From the NCBI GenBank assembly GCA_001598975.1, contig BBXU01000555.1, positions 1 to 12,010 of the forward strand: DNA of 12,010 nucleotides, given 5' to 3'. The position numbers were made by a program, and so were the translations under genes. The first letter of the stretch is position 1; every line of letters starts with the position of its first letter. The stretch is from Parachlorella kessleri (lineage: Eukaryota > Chlorophyta > Trebouxiophyceae > Chlorellales > Chlorellaceae). Below, piece by piece: positions 1-9,222 of this stretch. Below the pieces are notes generated by a model that worked only from the letters and a program-made list of their open reading frames with translations, had not been told where the DNA came from and did not search any database.

Positions 1-13
1 CGGTGGCGCTCAC

Positions 14-795
14 CTTCAAGCAGCTTCTTGCGCAGCCAGACGTTGTTGTTGCTGCGGGCAGGCTCCTGGTAGACTTGCGAGAAGAACTGCTGCAGCTCAC
101 GCTGGCAATACCGGGCAATAGCCCGCGAGGCTTTCCTGCACAGTGCCAGGAGTATCTTCTTGCACCTATGATTTGGAACGCAAAAGCAAATGCAAGCGTT
201 TGTATTCGTGTGCAAAGTTAAGGCTAGGGGAAGGGGAGTAAGCACGCATGTCAGCATGCACCCCTGCTGCATCCAACTGCTCCCGCCGCCCGCCCCCCTG
301 TGGCCTGCACCACATTGTAGTACAGGCACTGCTGCCCACTTCCGCTGCATGCCCCGGCTGCAGCCTGCCCAGCCTACGCACCTAACCGAAGGTGTCCCAA
401 AGCAAGCCAACGCGGCCTCCCTGGTGGGCCGCTCCAGCTGAAGCCGCTCGCTGCCCTCCATGGGATAGGGGATAGCTAGAGGGCTGGAATTGCGACTGCT
501 ATCCGTGCTCTGTGCCTGCAAGTCAACAGGTAGCCTTCAAGCTTGTGACTAAGAGGGTGGCGGCGGCGTCATTGCCCAACAACCGGCCGCCAGGGTCGCA
601 GGCTTGCAGCAGCTGCCTGAAAGGCCATGCAGGTCTCAGGGATGGGTGCAAGTGCTACCAGCTGCTAGCGCACCAGTTGTGTTGTCGCGCTGGCGGGCTC
701 AAGGTTTCTAGCCAGCAGCAATGCCTTGGTCATGACTCTGCACAAACGAGCTGATAACACGTCACCAAGTGGGTATTGGAAGAAAAGGAACGTGA
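14..795 (-). CDS. Unrecognised multi-exon gene, 3' part beyond left edge
   Basis: I do not recognise this protein. Four minus-strand exons can be proposed: 795-674, 612 to about 528, about 475 (or 461) to 382, and 135-14, the last followed by a GTGAGC donor and running out of the window. Exon 795-674 follows a CCCAG acceptor and encodes 40 residues including QYPLGDVLSARLCRVMTKAL. Its donor is GTGCGC, and a 61-nt intron leads in phase to a stretch reading GGRLLGNDAAATLLVTSLK. Exon 461-382 (starting MEGSERLQLERPTREAAL) ends in phase 2 at GTGCGT and joins exactly to exon 135-14, giving RKASRAIARYCQREL and then the distinctive SNNNVWLRKKLLE. The join between the second and third exons is uncertain: either a 52-nt intron (527-476, weak GTTGAC donor) or a TGA stop at 525-523, with a separate gene starting at the ATG at 461. 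The last two exons are the best supported. A nuclear or chromatin role is only a guess from the basic, helical look. Confidence 0.5.
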
Positions 796-1465
796 CTGGG
801 CAGAGTTACGTTAGTTTCAGGCAGCGGCAGGACGCGGTCCACGGTAGACCCATCACTCACCAAGTCGCACTCCAGCTTTACTGTGGCATCATAAAAGCTA
901 CCAGTAAAGCAGATCAAGGGTAGGAGCCGTTCTCGTGACGTTCAAGCCTTGGTACTGTTGCCGGAAAGGCGGTGGGGGTCCAAAAACAGCGCGGGACCGA
1001 CCTTCGTTGGTATGACGTTGGTTCACGTAGCTTCACGCACGGCGCAAGTGTGCTAAGGCGCTTACTTCATCATTCATTGTCATAGAGCAGTCGCTGCAGA
1101 GCGCCAGTTCCCTGTTGTGCAGGCAATGCCGCCTTGCCTGCAGTGCATGGACCCGAGGTACGACTTGTTGCTTGCTACGGTACCAACAGAGTCTGTACTT
1201 GGGTTCACTCGACTTGGTTGCAGTTACACCTGCTGCCTTCCCTGCGACTGCTGCTGATCGCGGAACAGTGTTACTAGCATGGGTGGCAGGTAGCGCAAAC
1301 GGGGAGTGGAGCTGGGCTGGACTGGACGGACAGGGCTGGATGCAGAATGAGCCTGAGTCTTGCCTGAGTTCTAAGCCAGTAATTCTCTCCCCAAGATAAG
1401 CTACGTAAGTTTACCCAGATGGGACCAGCAATTTCGGGGGAAAAAAGGCTGGGGTACTTGCTGTC
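796..1465. other. Gene-poor stretch, probable 5' region of the left-edge gene
   Basis: No confident gene is seen here. It probably holds the promoter and perhaps the first short exons of the minus-strand gene to its left. One phase-consistent but speculative route is an ATG at 1073-1071 with a GTAAGC donor at 1065-1060, then a 20-nt microexon 880-861 between a CCACAG acceptor and a perfect GTGAGT donor (860-855), then a 65-nt intron into exon 795-674. Another frame across 930-861 also reads protein-like (FTGSFYDATVKLECDL) up to the same GTGAGT donor, but its phase does not match exon 795-674, so the true 5' structure is unresolved. Confidence 0.3.
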
Positions 1466-1528
1466 TTACACAAACTGATGCAGCTGCAGTTGAACACCAG
1501 CAAGCACGGCAGGCCTTACAGCTTTACA
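1466..1528 (-). terminator. Cluster of TGTAA polyadenylation-type signals for the VPS23 gene
   Basis: Read on the minus strand, TGTAA occurs at 1528-1524 and 1520-1516 and again at 1470-1466. They lie about 440-500 nt after the proposed VPS23 stop codon at 1966. TGTAA is the usual polyadenylation signal in chlorophyte algae such as Chlamydomonas. If used, they give a 3' UTR of roughly 450-520 nt filling the otherwise gene-free 1470-1965 stretch. The motif is short, so chance occurrences are possible; the clustering is what supports it. Confidence 0.45.
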
Positions 1529-1965
1529 GAGAACTTAAGATCTGAACACAGCCAGCTTCTTGTAACATGGTTGCACCCCAAACGAAGATGCTCCACAACC
1601 ACATGCGCCATGCCAAGGACGGCAAGGGTACCCACAGTTCTGTACATGGAATTGCACAGAGTACAGATAATTGCCACCACACATGGAAGACCCAGCCACT
1701 TCCCACAGTCCTTCACCGCTGCTGAGCTGCAAGCGGGTTTGGTAGGATGCCGCTGTTGAACCACGAGTCGCCCTGCGCAATAGCAGCGGCAGGGAGGCCT
1801 CATGGCGCGGCAGGGAGAACTCTGGCCTAGTAGCCAGCCATGCGAGCAACCCATGAATGCGCGCCAGAAGCGCACTCCACCTCAGCATCAACGTGAGCTT
1901 CGCCGCTGCATGCAAAGCGGTGTTGCTGCCTCCCGTTGCCTTACGCAGCACAGGGCTTCCGTGGC

Positions 1966-4900
1966 TCACGGAAAGCCGCCAATCAGGACACAATGCCCCA
2001 TTGGCTGCATAGGTGCACACCCACCGCCAAGCCCGCACACCTGTGGCATTTGCACGCCCATCAGTTGCGGCCCACCCGGCTGGCCATGATAGGCCCCCTG
2101 CTGGTACCCGCCGCCGCTGCTGCCTGCTGCTGCCGGCGTATGGTTCGCGGCGGGGGCTGCACGAGACGGGCTGGCCTGCCGCCGCCGGGCTTCGCTCTGC
2201 TTGGCGGCTATCTTGTTGCCCACAGCACGCGCCATAAATTGCTGGCGACACACCGCACGCACCTGCAGCCCACACCAGGTGGTAACCCCTCATTCACGTC
2301 TAGCAGTCCATTTTGTCCGCCGCTGAGCCTGGCACACCTGGGAAACACTGTGCGCTGTGCAATCGCCCAGTCCCACAGCCCCACACATCAATGAAGGTAC
2401 GGTGTCGACACAAATACTATAGCCACCACGACGGGGCAGCAATTCACTTCGGAGCCAAGCTGAAACGCCGCCCGACATAACTGACAGACCGTTGCAGCCA
2501 CCACCTACACACGTCACTGCTATATCCCTCCAATGCAGTTGCAACACGAACCAGTTGGCCGTGACTGCTATATCCTTCCATGCAGTTGCAACATGTACAA
2601 CTTGTCGGGCTGCGCATGTCAGCACCTGCTTGATGTAGGCGTCCGGCTGCACCAACCCCGCATTGAGGGCCTTGTCCAGTGCATACAGAGCATCTTCCAG
2701 CGCCAGGTCAAATGCCTGCACATCCAGGGCTTGCTGGGACAGGGCGTCCGCCGCCACAATTGCTGCGTCGGGGTCCAGCTGCGGCGGACCCCCGCCGCCT
2801 CCGTCCTTCCCTCGCACCACGTCCAAAGCGCGCTCATTGTTGGCTAGCCAATGGTCCAGCTGTGAACCGGCCGCCCCCAGCTCCTGCGCCGCGCGGTCCA
2901 GCGCAATGCGCTCCGCTTGCAGGGAGGCAACCTGCCATACAAGGGGGGAGGGGAGGCAGGGGACAGAGTAACTCATCCAGCATCCCAGTTGCAGCGGTAC
3001 CCCCAGGGGGCAAAGCCGTCAATCCAAAGCCAGCTGGTGCGTGCACAACCTTGCGAGGTCACACACATGTCATCCCTGCCCGTACACCGCCCGCGCAGAC
3101 TCCAACATGAGACTCCATGAGACACGCCTGCATGAGTGTACAGCACCAACAGCTCTGCCGGCAGCCGAGGAATGTGTGGCACTAAACACCCCCACAGTTG
3201 CAAAGCACAAAGGCCCTGCCTACCTCCTGCTGCAAGTGCGCCTCGCGGCGGGCCAGCTCTGCCTGTGCCTGCGCCAGCCTGTCCACCTCAGCAGCTGAGC
3301 CGGACTGGGCGGCCGCGGCGCTGGCCGCCAGCCGGCGGCCCAGCGTCGCCACCGCGGCAGTTCGGAAGGCATTGCGCAGCTCCTGCTTGTAGGGGAGGTC
3401 GGAAATGCAAGTCAGCCGTGCTCAATACTGGTTCAGAGACAATGTGTGCCCAAACCTGCCCAACTTCCAAGCCCTCCCTGGTATTATCGCTGCCTTGAAA
3501 GTGCGATCCGTTGCAGGCTATCCGTGCAAGGACAGGATATAAGGGCTTGCTTGCAATGACGAAAGCCCCCCTACCGTAGGTGGCCACAGCGTTCAATGGC
3601 AATCAAAACTCCCATGCACAAAGGTCCGCCAGAGACAGCTACAACTACGTAGATCCAACCACTTAGATCTTGCTGCAGGCCCCAAGCCAGCAGGTAAATA
3701 TTTTTAATCCTACCCCAAGAACCGTACCCTGGAGGCATCCTCGGCCGCGCTGCTGGCTTGCGCTTGCAGGCGCTGCGGTTTTGTTGCCCCGGCCGCACAC
3801 GCTGCTGCTTCCTGCTGCTGCGCCTGCTGCGCTGGCGGCCCAGACCCCAGCGGTGGTGGCGAAGGACCTGGACCAGGGGGCGGCCCAAACCCAGGGTACA
3901 TAGGCGGTGGGCCTCCCGCCCCTCCTCCTCCTCCTCCGGCTGCCGCCGCCGCTGCTGCTGTGCCAAGAGCAGCACCCCAGCTGGAGACGCTTGCACCATA
4001 GGGCGGGTTCCCGCTGGCGAGAGGGCCTCCGGGGTATGAGGGGTGGCTGGTGAACGAACCCCCGCTGCCGCTGACGAAGCTGCTGCCGCTGGGTAGTGAC
4101 GTGAACGATGCCCCGGACCTGCAGACTTGATGGCCTTCACTCATGCTGACCTTGAGGTGAGTGGCGCCCATTCCGGGTGCAAGCAAGTCCGCAGCCTAAA
4201 GTAAATTGAGAGCAACGTCGCAGCAGCCAGCAGGAATAAATTTGCTCCCCACCATCTGATAGAAAAGCCCACCAGGCATTAAGCATAATCTAGCACCCAT
4301 GTTGCAGCATGCCCCCATGCACAGGCCAGTTGCTCTCAGCCCCCCACTGCGCAACCCACCCATGTATGGGGTTTTCTGCATGGAAGGCGGTAGGGCTGTA
4401 GGGCCCTGAGCCATGCTGCTGCATGCTGCTGCTGCCGGGGTAGGCAGGGCGGCCAGGGGAGGGCGGCCGCGGTGCCACAGGTGGAGGCGCCCAGCCGGGC
4501 GGCTTAGAGAACAGGGGTGGGTCACCGCTGAACAGGATGGAGGTATCCTGCAAGGTGGGAATAGTGGCAGTGTCGCTGCCGCTCCCCTATATAAACGTCA
4601 ATAGTGGTCTTGCGCAAGCCGTGCTTCTGCTATGTCGCCAGCCTCCAACCTCTATATTCCTGCAGCCGTGGCTTAAGGGTGCTCCAAGCCGTGGGCAAGC
4701 CCCCGGCTAGCACGAGCACCATAGGCCAACAGCGACCCGCCCCTCACACCGCGGCAAGCCGCGCCCGGACCTGTGCCATCTCTCTGAGGTTGGAGGCGGG
4801 GTACGCCCAGTTGCGCAGGTAGGGAGAGCCCACCAGGCCCGACGGATCCACATAGGAGTGCCGCGGCTTAATCACCATGTCAGCTGTGGGCACCACGTAT

Positions 4901-5783
4901 GCCAGCGGCGCCGCGAGAGGGTAGCGCTCTGGCAGCCAGAGCGCGACGGGTATATTGTATTTGACGCCCTGGTAGTACATGGGGATGGTGCCCTCCGCCA
5001 CCAGCAGGCGCGCGGAGCTGCACCCACAAAAGAAGAGAGGGGGGGCGGGGGCTGAGAAATGGCAAGGTTAAATATGTTTGCCGTGTGTCAGGCTCGGGAG
5101 ACCCACAGCGGTTGCAGGCCCCAGCAGCCAAGTCAGTGACAGGGGCAGCAGGTGGTAGCGCAGCTAGGAGTAAAAGTGTGGCCGCACGTGCACGGCCAAG
5201 AAGAGAACAGACGTGCAACGCTGCAGTTCCCTTTTCTACAGCCTGGCATGCTATACATGCAGGTGCCCACCAAGCTGCCTTGCGGCGAGTAGCAAAGCAG
5301 GCTACGGCACTGTGTTAGGGAAAGTGTGCTGGCAGTGCACAGCCACAAGCGCAACCATAGTGACGGGCGCGTGACGGAAGGGGAGTCTCTATGCTGCCTT
5401 AGGCTGTGCCCTGGAGCTCCGGGCACCCAACTGCACTTACCGGCCGTCATAATGAGTGTAGAGCTGCTGCTTGACAGTTAAGGAAGGGATATCCTGCGAT
5501 TGAGCAAGAAGGCTTACTGCCTGGCAGCGTTGTGACGCGTCTTATAGGACGGCTGCCAAGTGCGGCGCTGGTTACAACCCGCGGAACTAGTAACTGGTTG
5601 AATGGGACCGGGGTCTTCGGCGACCAACCAAGGGCAGCTCACCCCCACAAGGTCCAGCAAGTGCTGCCGGATGACAGACTGAAACTGGGCGTCATAAGGA
5701 CTGTCAGAGGCTCCTCTCTGGGCAAACACGTCACTTAAGAAGTTGGAAGTCTGGCTGATCGCAGTTGATGAAGCTGGAGACAT
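1966..5783 (-). CDS. VPS23: ESCRT-I subunit VPS23/TSG101 (plant ELC type), eight exons
   Basis: This is the ESCRT-I subunit that binds ubiquitinated cargo at endosomes and starts its sorting into multivesicular bodies for vacuolar degradation. The exons are 5783-5643, 5493-5441, 5017-4771, 4547-4360, 4118-3728, 3382-3224, 2931-2626 and 2262-1966. All junctions are GT-AG and phase-compatible, giving about 593 residues against roughly 400 for usual family members. The UEV domain covers about residues 20-165 and matches TSG101 without gaps around [15 protein letters not shown] and YLRNWAYP. Tyr80, Tyr85 and Met112 correspond to the human P(T/S)AP-pocket residues Tyr63, Tyr68 and Met95. A Pro/Gly/Ala-rich linker follows (about 165-325), then a coiled coil (about 355-430), and a steadiness box split by the last intron ([19 protein letters not shown] joined to [19 protein letters not shown]). 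A Gly/Gln/Pro tail then runs to TGA. The donor at 4770 (GTCCGG) is weak but required by the alignment. The exact 3' end could differ if the CAG/GTGTGC inside the last exon is spliced. Confidence 0.9.
2517..2594. repeat. Imperfect direct repeat, 48-bp period, in the last VPS23 intron
   Basis: Two copies of about 30 nt begin with CTGCTATATCC at 2517 and 2565 and both run on to TGCAGTTGCAACA. They differ by one substitution (CCC versus CTT context) and a one-base indel, and are separated by an unrelated spacer. Both contain the palindrome GTTGCAAC. They lie in the intron 2625-2263, just downstream of the donor on the transcribed strand. This looks like a small local tandem duplication; no function is evident. 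Confidence 0.8.
3900..3972 (-). repeat. Trinucleotide repeats coding for Gly and Ala runs in VPS23
   Basis: On the plus strand, CTC/CCT runs at about 3922-3940 are followed by GCC/GCT runs to about 3962. Read on the minus coding strand they give a run of seven Ala, then six Gly, then Ala-Gly-Gly-Pro-Pro-Pro, inside exon 4118-3728. Such tracts expand easily by slippage and explain part of the extra length of the linker between the UEV domain and the coiled coil. Confidence 0.85.
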
Positions 5784-6086
5784 GAAAGCCCTTTCTCAGC
5801 TGATCACTGGTATGCGTCCACAAGAAGAGTCACATGATTCTAGGTGATCTCCTCTTGCACTAGCTGTAACAGGAGCGCTCCTTAGGGCGCGCAGAGCAGG
5901 TGTAGTGCCGAGGCGCAAGGGCGTACCATCCAGGCAGGCATTTGACGTCAGACGTCACACACCGCAACTGCATCTGTGTTGTTTTGATCGTCCTGTTTTG
6001 TGCACGAGCCCAGATTTCTGGCCCTAGCTGCCGAGCTGCCTGTTTACTTGTGCAACAAGCTCGGGGAGCTTACACCACACCTTTCG
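5784..6086. promoter_or_regulatory. Divergent promoter between VPS23 and the VIT transporter
   Basis: The two start codons, at 5783 on the minus strand and 6087 on the plus strand, are 303 bp apart and face away from each other, so this segment must hold both 5' UTRs and both promoters. I see no clear TATA box. The outstanding element is a double CRE-like site at 5943-5957. The reading frame upstream of the VIT ATG is open back to about 6000 but has no earlier ATG, so 6087 is taken as the start. Confidence 0.7.
5943..5957. promoter_or_regulatory. Tandem CRE/bZIP-like sites
   Basis: The sequence TGACGTCAGACGTCA holds the perfect 8-bp palindrome TGACGTCA (5943-5950) followed at once by GACGTCA. 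TGACGTCA is the classic binding site of CREB/ATF and of plant TGA/C-box bZIP factors. It sits roughly midway in the shared promoter, about 130 bp upstream of the VIT ATG and 160 bp upstream of the VPS23 ATG. Binding is not shown by sequence alone, and the factor in this organism is unknown. Confidence 0.6.
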
Positions 6087-8751
6087 ATGCAGAGCACCAG
6101 TGAAGAAGACAAGGCGACACAGCAGGCAGGCTACACAGCATTGGGCTCCCCCACAGCTGTAGATGGCAGAACTGTGGCAAGGAACACGTCTCTTGACCTG
6201 GAAAACAACCGTGACGATGAGAGCGAGGCCGAAGAGTTGTGCGACCACACGTGAGTGGCTCTGACTTGGTGGTCATCATGGCGTGTGCTGGGCTTGTGGC
6301 TAATACGTGCTGGCCTGTCCAGCTGCCTGCCTGTCTTGGCAGCTGACCTACCGCCCTTGGCCTGCTATGCAGACACTACAGCAACAGAGCTCCCTGGCTG
6401 CGTGCACTGGTCCTGGGAGCCAACGATGGGCTGGTCTCGGTGCGTTCTTGGAGTGGGCGCTTCGACTGGACTGTTGGCTACCTGAGGTTTCTGGATTCTA
6501 TTGTCACCAGTGTTTAGCCTATATTTCCCTCTCAAGCTGACTCTAGCAAATCTTGATTGTAGCGAAGCTGCTGCTGTGTATCAGTCGCTGAACTCAGTAT
6601 TTAGTGTTTTGCAGGTTGCTGCCTTGATGATGGGTGTGGGCGGTGGCACTGAGGACAAGCACACACTTCTGCTCTCGGGCGTTGCAGGCCTTGTGGGCGG
6701 CGCCCTCAGCATGGCTGTCGGAGAATACATATCAGTCTCGTCACAGGCGAGTTAACAGGGGATGCGAGGGACAGCACAGGGTGTTACGTTGCTTCTCCCT
6801 AGGAAATTAATGGGGAAGCACGGCGAAAGGGAAGCAAGGAGGACCGCTTTTTTTTAGCGCAGTTCTGCCCTATCTTGTGTCTCACTGACATGCGCAGACC
6901 GCCACCTGTGTTGCATTATGTGAGCAAGATGATCAGCTGTCTATAAAATCATGTGCAGCGTGATGCGGAGCATGCAGACATCGAGAAAGAGCGGCATGAG
7001 CAGATGAAGGGGCCGGAGGCACAGGTGCGAAAGGGCATTGTTTTTTACTCGTCAGACTTTCACAGCCGTCCAGCTGTGGCAACCCGTGCAGTCCATCAAC
7101 GAAAGACTGAGGTGCTCTCGTAGCATGCCGTTTCAAACTTCGTCACCAAGTAGGTTGACATGAACATGTGTCAAGCGCCAGCTGTCCCATCAACTTTTGT
7201 ACCTTTGCCATGTGGTTTCCATTAGCCTTGGCTTGTGGTTCACCTGCTGGATAGCGACCCTGGAAGTGCATTATGTGCTCCAGGCACGTGAGCTTGAGGA
7301 GCTGGCACAGATTTATGTGAGCCGCGGCCTGCCCTATGCGCTGGCCAGGCAGGTGGGTGCCCTGCATCACAGCCAGGCTGGTTGTTGGGGTCCCCGTTGG
7401 GTCCCGATCTTTGGTGTTGCATTGTATCCCAAGCTGATCTTCCACCCACGGGCCTTGAATGTATGGGTTGAGGAGCGGAAGTTCATGTGGGGGCAGCACG
7501 CGTGTGTGCGTTCTGTATGCCCTTGTGAACCCTTAGTTGGTGTGTCCCTGCTTGCCTGTGGGTGGTGGAGGGCTTCACCCGAGCCACCATCCCTGCAGCA
7601 TGTATGACAAAGCCACTTTGCATGGCTTGCAGGTGGCGGTGGTGTTGACAGAGAAGGATGTGATCCGTGCCCACGCCAGGGACGAGCTGGGGATAGATAT
7701 CGACGACCTATCCAATCCCCTGCAGGTAACGGATACCCTGCAAGTTGATTTTGGTCTCAACTGGGCCTGGCAGCATTGCGTCGGGCTGGTGCGCCTGGGC
7801 AGTCGCCGCAAGAACCGGGAGGCAGGCTTAACGAGCGTTTAGTTTCATTTGGGCTCTCTCCAATGTACTCCAGATGCGAGCCTGGCACAGTTGTGTCACA
7901 CTGAAGATATGCTGCTGCCAGCTGTGCTCAGCTGGTTGTTTTTGTTGTTTTTTGAGTCTTAGTAGTAGCGCGCATGGAGCTGGTATTGGGAGCCACACTT
8001 CCTGCTCACATCTCTGGCATTGACATATCCTGTGCAGGCAGCTGTGGTGTCTGCCTGCTGCTTTGCCAGCGGCGCGGCCATCCCGCTCTTGTCCTCAGCG
8101 TTCATCACAAACGCCAACACACGGCTGGGAGTGCTTTGCGGGGCCACTACCGTAGGCCTGTGAGTGGCCGCCAGCTATATTGTGTTCGACATTTCAATGC
8201 CTGCGTGGCTGGAGCCTGGGTGCTTCTAATGCTGATAACCTGCATGTTTGACTTAATTATGTAGGGGCAATAGGCCAGACCCTGCAGCAGCTTTCATGAC
8301 CATCGGGGGCCTTATTTGTGCTTGTGAATATCACTTGAAGTTGAAAGGTTTGAGCTTGTGTCGGGGGACTTGACTCTCAAGGGACTCGCGCCTGGTCTCA
8401 ACTCGCTTGCAGGGCATTCTTCGGCTGGTTGGGCGCATATTTGGGAGGCGCCCGGGTGGTTCTTGGGACAACCAGGTGCGTGCGATGGAACAGGCTGCCT
8501 TGGCACATGCTCTGGTCATTGTGCTGTCGCGCTGAGGCGGGTGTGCGGTGGTTGCCCTGTCAGGTCAAGAGCAGCGGTATTAGCGGCAGTCCCTTTGCAA
8601 GGCAAGAGATCCACCACGCCAAGGGCGCTGCGTGGGATATGTACTGATGGTGGTAACACTGCTGCTCCAATGCAGGGTCCTCATCGGCGGGTGGCTGGCA
8701 ATGGGCATTGTGTATGCCATCGGCAGGGCCTTCAACGTCTCAGCTGCCTGA
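6087..8751 (+). CDS. VIT1: Vacuolar iron transporter, VIT1/CCC1 family, nine exons
   Basis: The family exports Fe2+ (and Mn2+) from the cytosol into the vacuole in exchange for protons. The exons are 6087-6250, 6373-6439, 6615-6746, 6959-7024, 7284-7352, 7633-7725, 8038-8159, 8413-8475 and 8676-8751. All phases match, giving 283 residues, close to the family's usual 240-280. A hydrophilic acidic N-terminus of about 55 residues precedes membrane segment 1, which carries LGANDGLVS; its Asp73 matches the conserved TM1 aspartate. Segment 2 holds GGALSMAVGEYISVSSQ. The cytoplasmic loop (about 122-195) is rich in Glu (RDAEHADIEKERHEQ, RELEELAQIYVSRG, ARDELG), which is the metal-binding domain of true VIT1 proteins and is absent from the short nodulin-like VTL branch. 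Segments 3-5 follow, ending RAFNVSAA and TGA. The third intron needs a GC donor (CAG/GCGAGT at 6747). It is divergent from VPS23. Confidence 0.93.
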
Positions 8752-9222
8752 ACTCAGCAGGGCTGCCAGGTCAGCACTGACAGAGTCAGCAGGCTGGGCG
8801 CGCGCTTGTGCAGACTGGCATGGGCTTGTGTGTGCAGTGAGAGGGCAGTACTTAGCCCTGTCAGTTTTGCATGGGATTAATGCCTCGAGTGTGCTGTGCA
8901 TCCTGTCGAGCTCCAACACGAAGTTGACTGTGGGGCTTTCATTTCATTTCTTTCTCAGTCAGTCAGCATGGATGGTGTGACCAATTCCCAGAAGTTGCTT
9001 CGGAGGTATGATGTGTGTCATGCAGTGTGTTGGTTGTGTTGCCTGGGAGGTTTCTCGGATTGTGTAACCTGCACTACACGATGGCAGGCAGTAGTCAGAC
9101 TGGGCTTCAGCAGTCTTTCATGTCGGTAAAGACTTCCTATCGGTGACCTTTGTTCCACCTGGAGCTTAACCCTGGGGAATTGCCTGAGCAGCGTGCCTGT
9201 TAACAACCTGGCAGTAACCCAA
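8752..9222. other. Spacer: VIT 3' UTR and BTB-gene promoter
   Basis: No gene is seen in this 471-bp stretch. A plus-strand TGTAA at 9063-9067, about 310 nt after the VIT stop, is the likely polyadenylation signal. This leaves about 130-140 bp for the promoter and 5' UTR of the BTB gene. No TATA box or strong motif was recognised. Confidence 0.5.
9063..9067 (+). terminator. Candidate TGTAA polyadenylation signal for VIT
   Basis: This is the TGTAA motif noticed downstream of the VIT stop and ahead of the next gene. Its position fits a 3' UTR of about 330 nt. A five-base motif can arise by chance, so support is modest. Confidence 0.4.

Noticed and set aside
3..221. A 72-codon plus-strand frame at the left edge
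   Set aside because: The minus strand across 14-135 reads as a phase-consistent exon flanked by a CAG acceptor and a GTGAGC donor; the plus-strand frame is its antisense.
1036..1410. A 125-codon minus-strand frame without stops
   Set aside because: It has no ATG, no recognisable domain, and no phase-consistent splice connection to the next exons. Open frames of this length are common at this GC content. A short in-part alternative frame (MLVTLFRDQQQSQGRQQ before GTGTAA) looks exon-like but could not be joined convincingly.
1535..2293. A 252-codon open frame on the minus strand
   Set aside because: It overlaps the last VPS23 exon in a different frame, has no family resemblance, and its composition reads like translated UTR or intron. 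The steadiness-box frame at 2262-1966 is clearly the real one.
2679..3110. A 143-codon plus-strand frame
   Set aside because: It lies antisense to two VPS23 exons and an intron, with low-complexity Pro/Ala/Arg content typical of antisense GC-rich coding sequence.
3571..4140. A 189-codon minus-strand frame rich in Arg and Pro
   Set aside because: It is a shadow of VPS23 exon 4118-3728 in another frame; the Pro/Gly-rich frame connects in phase on both sides.
7197..7607. A 136-codon plus-strand frame within the VIT gene
   Set aside because: It reads through introns and crosses VIT exon 7284-7352 in the correct frame for only 23 codons. The rest has no VIT similarity, while splicing gives a continuous family match.
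8358..8780. A 140-codon plus-strand frame near the 3' end of VIT
   Set aside because: It overlaps the last two VIT exons in the wrong frame and spans an intron; no domain is recognisable.
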